Shown: in pieces, positions 13,503 through 24,773 of the stretch
How positions within the stretch are numbered: the first letter of the stretch is position 1
Layout: each line of letters starts with the position of its first letter
DNA from: Phallus indusiatus
Taxonomy: Eukaryota; Basidiomycota; Agaricomycetes; Phallales; Phallaceae
DNA: 64,000 nucleotides
Direction: 5' to 3'
NCBI GenBank assembly: GCA_027605045.1
Contig: JAQFWX010000008.1
Location: 186,001 to 250,000 of the forward strand
Notes under the pieces: generated by a model
Seen by the model: the letters and a program-made list of their open reading frames with translations, nothing else
Database searches by the model: none
Told to the model about the DNA's origin: nothing
Made by a program: the position numbers and the translations under genes

Positions 13503-15372
13503 TTATAATTCCGGAACGATAGCGTATTTCCGTCGGTATTTGTTGTCAATGCTTTCGAGATAGTAGCTACCTGGCCAGAGGTGCTCTAGAGATCCGGAAG
13601 GAAGGTAGTTTCCAGCATTGTGGTTCTCTTCTCGGAGCTATAGGGAAAACATTTTAGCGAAACCTGATCGCAATGGTGTAAGAAGGGATAAAAAAAACGT
13701 ACCTTCAACGCAGTGACGTAATCTTCACAAGGAGCAACGATCATGCTCTTTAATCGACGTTGCAAGTCCAACTTCTCTCTGATTTCCGAAGTATCACCGC
13801 GGACACGGATAGCGTAGAACGAACTCGCGCAACCAGATCCATAAGCGTACAAACTAACACGCTTGCCCAAGAGTTCGCTGGGTTCAACATTCGAGACCAA
13901 AGAGGCTAATCCTCCGTACAAACTGGCAGTGTACATGTTTCCACATCGCTTGGCAAGCGACATGGTAGGCGAGACACGGGTCTTGTAATCTTGTGTCGCG
14001 AGGCCGAGGAACGTCTTTTCAACGACTTTTGATGATAAAGATTCCTTGGACGATAAGGCAAGAATGTCGGCGGGGGAAGGTACAGTGCTGAAACGGGGCT
14101 TTTGAGGGTTAGATACGAAATCACCGTAGAGCAGTCGTGCATGCCCCTTTTGGACTAATTTGCCATAGGGAGAATGGAAGCAGTTGTAATCGAAATCATC
14201 GAGAGCAATAACTGATTTGGGATCCGAGGGTGCATCTTCGGAGTGAGAAGCGTGCCCATTTTCACCATTAAGGTGACCATTTCCGTTTGCATGACCATTA
14301 GTACCGTTCGCGTGGCCGTTCGCGTGACCATTGAGCGAAGCGACTTTTGCGCGTCCTGATTGAGCACGGGCATGCTTTTCACGGAAACGAGCGTACGAGT
14401 TGTCCAATGCTGTGAGGTATGAAATCAATGATAAAGGTCCGTCGACTTCCGGATATTCGGAATCCAACTATTATCCGCGGTGAGCCAGGAGAAAACATGC
14501 TTCAGAAATAGATCATCACTGACCTTGGGCTTGTAGAAATCGTACATGTTGGCCATGTAGTTGCCATGAATGGCTATTCATAATTTATTAATATTGAACG
14601 TCAGGGAACCAAAAAAAGGGACCGCTTACGTTCAAAGACCAAGGGAGCATCAGGTCCAACAAGGATGGCAACAGCGCCAGCACCACCAACGGGTCGTGCA
14701 CCGCCCTCGGCATAGATAGCAATGTCACCTGTGAATACCAATGCATTACGACCGTCCCATGAGCTTGATTCAACCCAGTTGATAGCGTTGAAAAGGGCAG
14801 CAGTCGAACCATAGCATGCATTCTTGGAATCGATACCTTCGATGTCGTAGTTACCGGATTCAGCGAAGAGGTCCATGAGGACTGTCTTGACGGATTTAGA
14901 CTTGTCGATGATGGTTTCTGTACCAACATCAAGACGACCAATTGATTTGGGATCGACGTTGTACTTTTTCATTAAAGAAGAGACGGCTGGATACACCAAC
15001 GAACGAGTGAGCCAGACGCCAGATGAGGCAAAAAAAAAACGGAACAAACCATTGAGAGCAAAAGAATTGATGTCCTCGCGGTCGTCGGTAAAGGCCATGT
15101 ATTCTTGACCCAGACCAATGGTATATTTGCCTTTCGAGACACCGTCGAAGACTTCGAGAGCCTCTTCGGAGATGCACTAGCATATAGCGTCAACACAACA
15201 ACGTCGAAGAAGAAAAAAGGAGACAACGAACTCTTTTTGGAACATAGAACTCGAGAGCTAAAATGCCGACGTTTTTAGGCTTAGCGAGACCGAAGGGATT
15301 TCCTTCCGACTCAGCATGGACGCCGTTGGCGATGTTTTGTTGGGCAACGGAGGAGGAGATGGGGGCAGGCAT
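13503..15372 (-). CDS. ERG13: Hydroxymethylglutaryl-CoA synthase
   Basis: Condenses acetyl-CoA with acetoacetyl-CoA to HMG-CoA, an early step of the mevalonate/ergosterol pathway. The start at 15372 gives [17 protein letters not shown]; then [34 protein letters not shown], and the active-site cysteine block [16 protein letters not shown] (about 14,780-14,830). Further on are [40 protein letters not shown] (with the catalytic His) and [17 protein letters not shown]. It ends VPEL at the TAA at 13503. An unusual Asn-Gly-His-Ala repeat insert (about 14,230-14,335) precedes the His block. Introns are short. Upstream, a TCACATGAT element lies near 15,560, roughly 190 bp before the start; whether it acts in sterol control is unknown. 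Confidence 0.96.
14230..14335 (-). repeat. NGHANG low-complexity repeat inside HMG-CoA synthase
   Basis: In-frame degenerate hexanucleotide repeats encode [20 protein letters not shown] and continue to [11 protein letters not shown]. The insert lies in the loop between the FREKHARAQ helix and the [12 protein letters not shown] block, where expansion would be expected to be tolerated. Confidence 0.85.
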
Positions 15373-16695
15373 GTCTCAGATTATGGATTTGCAGAAAAGG
15401 TAATGGAAGAGAGAGAGGAGTAGATCAAATGGGGTGTGTTTGTAGCGAAATTGAGGAGGAGAGTTGCTGTAGATTTTATAGCATAAACGATGGTACGATA
15501 AAATAAAAAAATAAAAAAATTTAAAACGGTTCAAAAATCAGACCAGAGCTGGAGAGCGGTCACATGATGTAAGCGAGAATTCTTAAGCGCCGTTGACACA
15601 TCTATCTTCATATTTACCCCGTCACGGTAGTACTTCGATTTGCCATCATGCTATCCTTCAAAACGAAGCTTCTTTATCGGAGTGGCTGAGTCCGGGTCCA
15701 GTCGGTGCTTGTTGCTGTTATCTTACCGTCGTGCATCGTTCGGAGCAGCTCGAAATTTTTGAATAGAACGTCATCAAACTTGCGCTCCGACCCGGACAAC
15801 AGAACAATCGGCGTTCAACATTTTGGACTTCTATTGCCCCATCTGCAAGTGTCACGCTCGGCGACGGAACTCGTGGGTTGAGCGGAATAAACTCAGCTGT
15901 TCATCAATCTAAGCAAATTCCTTGTTCCGTAAGAGCATAGCATGCATATTAGTGCTAGCGGATCGTTCTGGCACACACGTTGTTGAGCGCCCTACTATCT
16001 ATCTCCAAAGGGTTCTAAGTGCCCTGAAACCAGAAAAGGTGCCAGCAGATAACAACAATGGCACGATACGCAATTTGCGAAATACCCAGATGGTCGTACT
16101 ATGTGGATTAATTACGCTGATATGCAATCCAGCCAGACCATGTATACCAAAAGATTTTTGAAATCGTTCGTTATATACAAACTAAACAATGCTAAGTACA
16201 TAACAAATACCATATTACCATTACAAGTGCACACACACAGGGGGCGATACTAAGGTGACCCTTCCAATCACCGAGAAAAAAAATCGCAGTAATTGGAAAT
16301 GCATACAAGCCATTAAGTGAAAAAAGGGAAAGGAGAGAAAACCAAGATCAAATAACAAAACATTACGTAGAGTATATCCAAAGACCAAGAAAAAGCGGGC
16401 GTGAGAGTGATTGAAAAAGGAGCGCGAGGGGGAGAGGGGAGGGGAGGACAGTAACCGAGAACAAAACATCTTCTCCTTTCAGTTTAGTAGAAAAGCATTC
16501 ATCAAAGCTCGACCGTAGTGGATATCCGAATATCGACAGCAGCATAGACGAATGAAAAAGGTGCGGGTATCCAAAGTCAAAAACACCCTCATTTCATCCA
16601 CGACGTCGACATAGGATTCTGTCTATATATGCCAACGACCGCGCAAAGACATTAAGTATTGTATGAGCTCGTAATAAAGTGCAGGAAAGAAAGCA

Positions 16696-16728
16696 CGGTC
16701 GGAGGTCGGACGGTCGGACGGACGAACG
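16696..16728. repeat. Short imperfect GGTCGGA/CGGAC tandem repeat
   Basis: A few imperfect units of ggtcgga and cggac follow one another in the presumed 3' region of the Reg1-like gene. Simple slippage repeat; no function implied. Confidence 0.6.
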
Positions 16729-17092
16729 ATGTGTGAGGGTCGAAATACGATTACAACACCTTGCGTAGGAAAGAGAAGATGAGCCTATACGCGTCGACTG
16801 TCCAAAAAAAGAAAAGATCGGGGGAAGACGAACAGGGAGGAAGAATTAGGTTATATAAATAACTCATACAAAAGCGGATTTTATGCACAGTGGGAAAAAA
16901 AGAAAACCAGAACGCGCCGAAATTAGACTGATACATTTGCTTTGATGGATAAGGGGAGAAAACTTCTTGCGGGGATGACGGGATATAAGAAGGGAGCCAC
17001 ATAGTAACGCAGTGTAGTAAAAATCGACAATAATTAATAACAGAGACGAAAGCTTGACCTCGATATATCATTCCAGACACAGCCAGCCAAGC

Positions 17093-17110
17093 AGACAGAC
17101 AGACAGACAG
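17093..17110. repeat. (AGAC)n microsatellite
   Basis: Four and a half perfect AGAC units, about 75 bp beyond the stop codon of the Reg1-like gene. Potentially polymorphic between strains. Confidence 0.8.
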
Positions 17111-17185
17111 AAAGAGGGAGAATGAAACAAGGGCAAAGAAGGTAGACAGCAAGCGCGCGCGTCCAACCCTCTCTATTCTCCAAGG

Positions 17186-20100
17186 TCACCGCGCATGTTG
17201 CACTTGAGCTTGAGCTTGTCGCTCATTAACAACAACAGCATTAGCAGTATTCGAATTCCACAGTGACCCGAGATAACCTCTTGCAGATGTTATAGCCCGA
17301 CTCAAAGCTGATTCTTCAAAATTACTAGATGCACGCGGAGTAGTTGGTGTCGAGCTTGAACTCGTCGAAGCCGATACAGGCGTCGAAGAGGTTGGGGTAT
17401 TTATACTTGGTGGAGGAGGAAGAGGAAGAGCGGATACGGGAATAAGAGACGGCAAAACGGTAGGTAGGGTATTGATAGCCTCGATAATTACTGGCGCAGT
17501 AACCGGTCCCGGAAGATCAGGTAGAGGAGTTGGTAAATGCGCCGGAGCAGTCAACACGCTCTTATTGGTCGAAGAGAGATTCTGTGATGACGGTATCGAA
17601 GGTCCTGGAATATCAATTGGCTTTGATTTAGTCACCGGCACGAGAAGAATCTCGGGAGCTGGGGCTGGGGCTGGAGTTGGAGCTGGAGCCAGTGACGCAG
17701 GTATTGGAGCAGCAGCAATGACCGCAGCAGTAGGATTTTCGGGTACAGCTGGTAAAGTTATTCTCGCGGACGAAACCAATGATGAAGATTGCGAATGGGC
17801 AACGTTAGACGGCGTCTCGGAAACCGAAACGCCGTTTACTGTTGTTTTAGGCGCACCACCACCACCAGCAACAACAACAACTCTAGATACACGATCTCTC
17901 ACAAAGGATCCTGAAGGTGAAGGATGCGACGGAGGTGAAAGTGAACTTTCATCTCTCACGCTAGAACTTCTCTCTCTGTCAACAACAAGACCTGACCCCG
18001 TCCGCCTCGGCCTACTCGATCGTCCTTCACGTCGACCATCCAACTCCTCCGGACTCAAACTCGCCTCTCTCCAAACAGGACTGTTAAACGACCCTAACCT
18101 AGGAGTAGTACCACAGCTATACCCAGCTCCCAGATTATCAAAACTGCCACGCCCATTAACAAGCCGAGATCGACTCCCACTTCGAGGACTAACACTCCCT
18201 TCAAGCGGACTACCTCCACCAATACTTCGACTCCGACTCCGACTACGTCCTCTCGCAGGCTCTTCGCGTTCATCCGCAGGAGACATTGAACTGCCATTTG
18301 CTTTTCCAATCGAACCGGTAGTCGATCTACCACGCGAGCCGTCTCGACTTGGTGACGTGGATGTTACAGGGGATATCGAACGCCCACGAGGCGGGGGTTC
18401 TAACAAGGGTGAACCATACGAAACACCCGACGTCGAACCATTCGACGTAGTAGTCGTTGAAGTTCCATTTGAAGTGGTAGACCGTGCGGGTGACGGAACC
18501 TGGTGTATATGAAACTGAGCACGAGAGTTCTTCACATACGACCGAACAGGCGACGGTGAATCATGATCCTCTAAAATTCTCTTTGTAGGAGATGCGCGAA
18601 TATTCGTAGTTGTCGTTTGTGTCGAGGAGGAGGAGGAGGATGTACCCATCGGTAAAGTCTGTGGGGCCACAATAGTGCCTTCTTCGCTCGCACTACCAGA
18701 TCCTTTAGAACCAGTACTGAGGACCTCAGCGTCTGACGTTCGAACGTCAGATGGAGTATTCTTCAAAACCGCCGCGCGTGTTAATGACGAAGAACCGTTC
18801 ATCATATTATCCTGAACAACAGACGGAGGTGGACCTCTAACAAACTGCACGCCAAACGAAGAAGGGGACGGAACACGCGTCTTCGACTGTGGATCATAAA
18901 CAATCTCGTCTTCATCGTCATCATAAAAAGGCGGTGCGTGAATGGGCTTCGATAAGTGTGTAGTAGGTGATGTACCCAAAACACGAACAAGTGCAGCAGC
19001 AGCCTCTTTTCCATTCAAAGTCGAAGGCACATTCCCGTTCATAGCTAGCCTTTCAGCATAAACACTTCCCTGCGGAGGAGCGAACACCAAGTTGACATCG
19101 TCGTCCGCCTGCTCCAACTCTAACGCCGAGGTCGACGGAGGTGTCATACCAGCGAATAAACATTCTACGTCCTCAATTTCAACATCCTCCTCCCACATAC
19201 CGCGAGTCGCACTAACAGGTGACGAAACCGCCGAAGTCTTCAATATTGTAGGGGCAATCGGTGCAATAGTAACATGTTCCCGTTCCGCTGATGTATCATA
19301 AACAGTAGTACCATACGAAGCAGTTGACGACGAAGCGGAAGACGATAATCGACGTCGATTTTTGGGAGCACAGAGATAAGCGCTTGACTTCATTTCCAAA
19401 ATATCATCGTCACTATCATCTTCATTGCTCATTTCATCATCGTCATCGTCTTGGTCATATCCTTCGTCACCAAATGCTTCTTCTCCGTCAACGTCCGCAT
19501 CGGTATAATAGGCGTCCCGCAATTTATTCGGCTTTTCGATGGCGATACGTTGTTCTACGAAAGTATTAAATGTGATCCGCTTTTTGGGAGGCGGCTGGGG
19601 GCTGTTATTCGAATCACCACTACATGAGCTGTCATGATGGTCGGCGGATAATGATGATGATGATGGAAGACTGAGAGGGTGTTCAGGAATTAACGGCAGA
19701 GGTGGTGAATCGCCACGGAAAGGATTATGTCGGTGAACATTAGTGTCCGACCGCGCATGAGTTAATTTCGGTCTCTTGCGTGTGAGATTAGGTGGTTCCG
19801 ATTTGGCGATGTACCCGTGAATAGTTCCAGATGAAGATGAGCGTCTAAAATAAGATTCTTCTTCTAGTTCCAATTGCTCAGAGTGAGGGGATGAGAATGA
19901 TACGGCGAGTAATTCAGATATGGAACGGTGTTTCAAGATAGGCTTGAGAGCCCACGGCGAATTTGATCGAGAAGATCCCGAACGACTATTACGGGTAAGA
20001 GAGGAGGAAGGCGTTGTTTCTGTGGATGACAGCGACGTTTGAATTGAATTGTCAGGAGTTGCCAACTGCCGAGAAAGCGGTGCCCAGTCAGCTGCTGTGT

Positions 20101-20742
20101 GTAAAGGACCATAGAGCCATGTAACGTCCGAGTCTTTGAGCCTGTGTTAAAAAAAAGAACAAATGAAAAACATGTGAGCACTAGTTGCGCAGCCATGGCG
20201 CACAAAAAAGGGGAGAGCGGTAAACAGAGATACATAAAGGCGTGAGAATGCCATAGCTTGCGTGGTCTAACGCATCTCAAGGCTTTACGAGAATACATGA
20301 AGGGAAAGATAAGAGGAGATGAAAGGGTGAGAATATATTATATTAGATGGTAAAACTCAACCAGGTCATTGAAAGATAATGACCGAGTCCACCCTTGGCG
20401 CGACGCGACAAAAGCCACGTCTCCTGGCTTGGAAGAAAGAGGGAAAAGGGTAACAATATCGACTTACCAGTTCAAAGTCTCTGGGCTGACGGTAGGTAAA
20501 TTGTTGCGTTGTTTCCACCACGTCCTCCAGCTGGCGTTTTCGAGGCGAGCACCATTCTGAATATACTCTTTGCGTCTGGTCATGTTCCGCCATGATTTGG
20601 CTATGTCTTCTTCTTGCCAGTGATGACTAAGGTAATCGACTTGATTTATAGCCTGTGCGTCGAGTACAGAGTCATCTGGGGTAATAGTTGGAGCCGATAC
20701 TGCTGATACCGATACGAGAAGGACTGGAAGATACTGTGCCAT
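17186..20742 (-). CDS. Reg1-like protein phosphatase 1 regulatory subunit (DUF1752)
   Basis: Large Ser/Pro-rich protein related to yeast Reg1, which directs the PP1 phosphatase Glc7 in glucose repression. Exon 1 (20468-20742) encodes the DUF1752 core: VDYLSHHWQEEDIAKSWRNM and ENASWRTWWKQRNNLPTVSP; after a 326 bp intron (20142-20467) it resumes in LKDSDVTWLYGPLHTA. Next come SPWALKPILKHRSISELL and the likely PP1 docking sequence KKRITFNTFVEQRIAIE (about 19,545-19,595), an RVxF-type site. An acidic stretch, a second acidic block and a long disordered Ser-, Pro- and Arg-rich tail follow to the TGA at 17186. The chosen start, MAQYLPVLLVSVSAVSAP, is somewhat hydrophobic; earlier in-frame codons are not ATG. 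Glucose-signalling role is inference from the family. Confidence 0.82.
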
Positions 20743-21638
20743 CAATGAGAGGAACAAAGAGGAAGATAGGCTGTGTGGTAACTGAAGTCGAGCGTTTGGT
20801 CGTCGTCTAAAATGCAAAGTGGGGCCCTGATGTTGATGTCCGCTCTGTCAATATTAATTATTTAGAGGGAAGCAGACATGGTGGAGGAGGAGGAGCAGAG
20901 AAGCGGTGGAGAGAGACGAAAAGGAAAGCCGGTCCGTGAAAACCAACAAGACGAGCGCCCAATGAACTGGCGCCGATACGTTCGTCCGTTGCCCGTGTTT
21001 ACCCGAGCACTTTTGGAACACAAACCGGCAAATTCAAAGTGCATTTTGTGTCATAATTCTTGATTCAATTTTCCAGATACACATTCAAAAATTTTTTTTC
21101 TGTACCACAATTGATACCCCGCAATTGTCATAGGATGCCCCTTTGCCTTCCGACTCGGAGCTGCGACTCCGTGAGGGCTCTTGCTCCGTGATCCCGAGAC
21201 ACTGCTGGATCGTTGCCGAGCGGTGAACAGGTGCCCTGGACGGTGCACGCGACATGCTAACAGCAACAAATCTACAAGACTTTCCAAGCTTCGCGAAGTG
21301 CCTGAAGAACAAGCTTATAGCAAAACACTAAAAATCGAGCTCGTCTGTTTCCAAAAACAATGCCGTTCTATCTCCTTATCAGTGTTGACGTTCGGCTTCT
21401 ATTGGATGGAAATCTGACATTCTCAGGCTATCTCCAAGGATAAATCTCGCGGAAACACCTAAATGTGGATTTGGTAGATAATAAAACATCTAGATCAAAA
21501 AAAGAAAAAAACAAAGCGTGTGTGCATAGTGTTTAAACATGGATGGCACTATCGGCCGGGTATACTAGTGCCAATGATTTACAGCTAATAGTACATATAA
21601 CGTACTCACTCAACGTAAACTCCCGTTATCATCAAATG
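20743..21638. other. Intergenic region upstream of the Reg1-like gene
   Basis: About 900 bp holding the Reg1-like promoter or leader and the 3' region of arrestin-like paralogue 2. Sequence just upstream of 20742 (ttttag acceptor-like) hints at a 5' leader intron. No gene recognised. Confidence 0.4.
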
Positions 21639-23461
21639 TCAAGTCGGTGACCGTATGATTTCCATTCCATGTATCAGCTCATCTCCATAGGGATCGGTAG
21701 TCAGCCGAATTGGTATATAGAGCTCAATACGATTTAGCGGATAGTCCTTGTATTTCGGAGGAACGATCCTCAAAGCGATAAGATCCTATACGCAAAAACC
21801 ATGTCAATACACTCGCCTCTCACTAGACCTTAGCGGATACGGATGTCTCCTTACTCTAACAAAAACATTTGGTGCAAGGAAACCCGAGCAACCTCCCCAT
21901 AGCGGCTCATCCCCCGAGACCATAATCTCCCCTTCCCAGCACATACAAGCATTCCCATTTCGTTTCGAAAACGCCGTTTTTCCCGTTGCTTGCACCCGGT
22001 CTATCGCTGTTCGAACTGTCGGCCGCAATCCGGCCTCATGCAGGCGCATGTTAGCTGTCGCCAGAGTCTGTGAAAATTTCAAAGTACGTTGAAGCATCTC
22101 GACTTTGAGGTTTCTCAGTACGACGACATCAACGCGTGCCGTCTCAGAGCTATTGCTACTGCTACTGCTACCCTGTCCTTTTGAATGTCCCAAAGCGGGA
22201 GGCACCTGGGTATACATTGCCAACGTACTCGGCGAAAGACTCCACAGCTCCAGATAGAATCGAATCCTCGTGTTTATAGGATATATTTGGCAACAAGGAA
22301 TTGCTAGCTAGTTTAAATTGTACGGTAAATCGGTGAGCTGTTTAGTGCGATAACGGAGAAGCTTACGAATGCCTGCACAACATCGATATTACTAGAAAAC
22401 CCTTTTCGTACGCCAGATTGCGCGGTGAATACTCTCCAATCTTCCGGACTATTGTCTGTCATTGGTTTTGTAGGTCGCGATCGAGGAAGATATATTATGG
22501 GAAAGGAGGCACTAAATATTCCTTTTTCTCAATTTTTAATTCGCCAACAAGGTTTCTGCAATCAAAAACGACTCACGAGGTTTTACGATCGACCAAAGGA
22601 GCCCTTCTGGTTATAATGACCTTGAGTTCGTACTGCACTTTCACTGCGGCGGCTTTTCATAAAGAAGAAGAACTGGCAGTTAAGTGGAGAATATAAGAAA
22701 ATCTGGGACGATTTACCATTACGATGACGAGCAACGATGGAATATGTTGGTGGAGGAAAATAGGACGTTTGATCATGTGAATACGAAAAAGGAATACGCA
22801 ATGAGAAAGAAAGTTCTTGCGGGCACACTTCGTTAGACTGCTGAACAGACGTAGATCCTCTAGCAAAAAAAAAGTTGCTCTGGCGCCTTGTGGCTGCCGT
22901 ACTGGTACTAGCTTGGCCCACCGTGGTATCCGACTGAGGAAATAATTTCAAATTCTGTTCGAATAATGTATTGTCATTTTCTCCTGTATTGGTTTCCGTG
23001 TCTATTGAATAGAACATTTTTCCTTCGAACTAGATTGATGATAAAAATATGCATGTTTTCAAATGAATAAACATACAGAATGTTAGTGTACTCACTTTGA
23101 GAACAACAGAGGCAACGTCCTCTGGTTTGAAGATAGTTAGTAAGCCCTGTATGGCAGTTCCACGTCCATAGGTAGGCCTTGTACAATTCGGAGGCTGATT
23201 CATAAAAGTAACCGAAAAATGTTTAGTTTTTTCGTAGATAACATGACTGAGATCTTCGGCTCTTGATTGATGCAAGCTAGCACCGGTGGACAAATGAATT
23301 CTTGCCTCACAGGGACGAGGGTCGGGAGTGTAGTGAGGAGTGGGCAGGGCGGGTGGATAGTAGCTCGGAGGATAATCGCCTTGGTGGCGAGCTAGGTCAT
23401 CGTTATCACGATGAGATTGATCGTAGCCGGGAAGAGAGGAACGAAGATTAGCTGGATACAT
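21639..23461 (-). CDS. Arrestin-like protein, paralogue 2
   Basis: Second arrestin-fold paralogue. The ATG at 23461 opens MYPANLRSSLPGYDQSHRDN, a Tyr/Pro-rich disordered head, then HFSVTFMNQPPNCTRPTYGR and GTAIQGLLTIFKPEDVASVV, the first arrestin strands. The next exon gives FEGKMFYSIDTETNTGEND, CPQELSFSLRIPFSYSHDQT and YFPPPTYSIVARHR. The C-terminal half reads YPINTRIRFYLELWSLSPST, LAMYTQVPPALG, a serine run, GNACMCWEGEIMVSGDEPLW and FLAPNVFVRV. The last exon gives IPIRLTTDPYGDELIHGMEI to the TGA at 21639. Closely related to the tandem neighbour at 24.8-26.5 kb. The PP(S/A)YY-type prolines in the head could bind WW domains of Rsp5-type ligases (inference). Confidence 0.82.
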
Positions 23462-24773
23462 TGTCTCCAACCCTTTGCGTACATACTATAGGTAGTAGCA
23501 CTATTAAGTTCTTGCCTTAGGAGTGTCACTTTTATTCTGTAGGCTGAATGGGCTTGAGCTCGTGTCTTGCAAGTTGAAATCAAGCAATACATGTACATTG
23601 ATACATGTATGTACATATGATGTCAAAAAGTGCCAAAAAGGGACAGGAGACATTTTTCATAAAGCTTAATGCAGAAAAGCCTCGGAAAGTCGTTCCTAGC
23701 TTGTCGTGATAGATTAACTCGCACCGACAAATAGGCGAAGGGTCATGAGAAGAAGCGTTCGGTTGCTTGCCAAACTTCAGTGTCCTTCCTTCAAGTAGTC
23801 AGTGGCCTGCCTGGCACGCGAAATTGTCAAACCATATCATGGCAAGAGACCCATCATCGGCATCCCCATCATATATCCCCTCGACGACTAACAAGCCTGA
23901 AATAAATAATCCATGAGAGATGTGGCTGAGTGCGTAATTTTATATAAATATACACTTAAATCGATCATATATCATATGTCATGTGGAACAGACCAGATAT
24001 GTAATCGATTCAAAAAAAGGATTCAAAATGAAGCATGTGCATGAGGCAGCAAAACGGATGATCAAAACCAATTGACAGAAGAAGCTGATATAATACCCGT
24101 TCAAATCAAAGCTATGTCTGTGTACTCTTTTGGTTCATCCGGACCATAACAGGTGAGTTGTAGTAAGTTGCAGGGTAGGTTACTCTTGAATGTGCGTACC
24201 CGCCGGCATCAGTGAATTTTAGATTTGATTCAAGCCCGCACCTTCACCAGTCTTGTAACAAATCGTGGTCATTCAATTCTTGTAATAGAAGTCGAGATAG
24301 AAACACCCAAGGTATACGCCATCATTTCTGATGATGATCTTCGGAGCCGATTAGTGCTACCCAATACCTTATATCCGTAAACGGTATTATGGGTGATCAG
24401 CCATTATTAGATAAACCCGAAATTCAAATGGCGTGGATGGCGTAGATAGTATATTTGTGCAAAGATGGACCTGAAAGCCGTATTTTTGACAAGAGGAGCT
24501 CTTCATTGGTTCGCAGATGTTGCCAGTTGTGCATACATGACAGTTTCACCGAGACTGTTTAATCAGGTGCGTGAATGTTCATCCTCTCGTACAGAGACAA
24601 GGTCGTGGTTTGGCGCACTCCATTTGTCCCATTTGAGAAGTATTAATTATCTTTTTGGACTGTTGATTATGATTCAAGTGCCTGTCTATGTATTATTTTG
24701 TTATCTCGTCTGTTTGCCCAAACATGAACCGAAGCAAACCAATTGTTGATGATTGAATATGCGAATGCGTCAT
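23462..24773. other. Intergenic region between arrestin-like paralogues 2 and 3
   Basis: About 1.3 kb, AT-rich, with TGTACAT-like short repeats near 23,585-23,615. Some open frames exist but none shows a domain, splice support or resemblance to the neighbours. Promoter of paralogue 2 is expected in its left part. Confidence 0.45.

Larger units (their letters stand above)
15373..17185. other. Long gene-free stretch between HMG-CoA synthase and the Reg1-like gene
   Basis: About 1.8 kb. The first few hundred bases must hold the HMG-CoA synthase promoter, and the part next to 17185 is probably the 3' untranslated region of the Reg1-like gene. Open frames here are short, of low complexity and lack recognisable domains. 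Two small tandem repeats lie at about 16,696-16,728 and 17,093-17,110. A tRNA-like start near 15,680 was examined and dismissed. Confidence 0.45.

Noticed and set aside
15676..15720. tRNA-like start (ggagtggctgag)
   Set aside because: No anticodon stem, TPsiC arm or matching acceptor end follows.
17472..18512. 346-codon open frame on the plus strand
   Set aside because: It lies antisense inside the Ser/Pro-rich tail of the Reg1-like gene; its composition is a mirror of that low-complexity sequence and has no domain.
23910..23935. Second tRNA-like start (atgtggctgagtgcg)
   Set aside because: No cloverleaf or GGTTCGAATCC-type arm downstream.
24465..24749. 94-codon plus-strand frame
   Set aside because: No domain or splice support; probably chance in AT-rich intergenic DNA.
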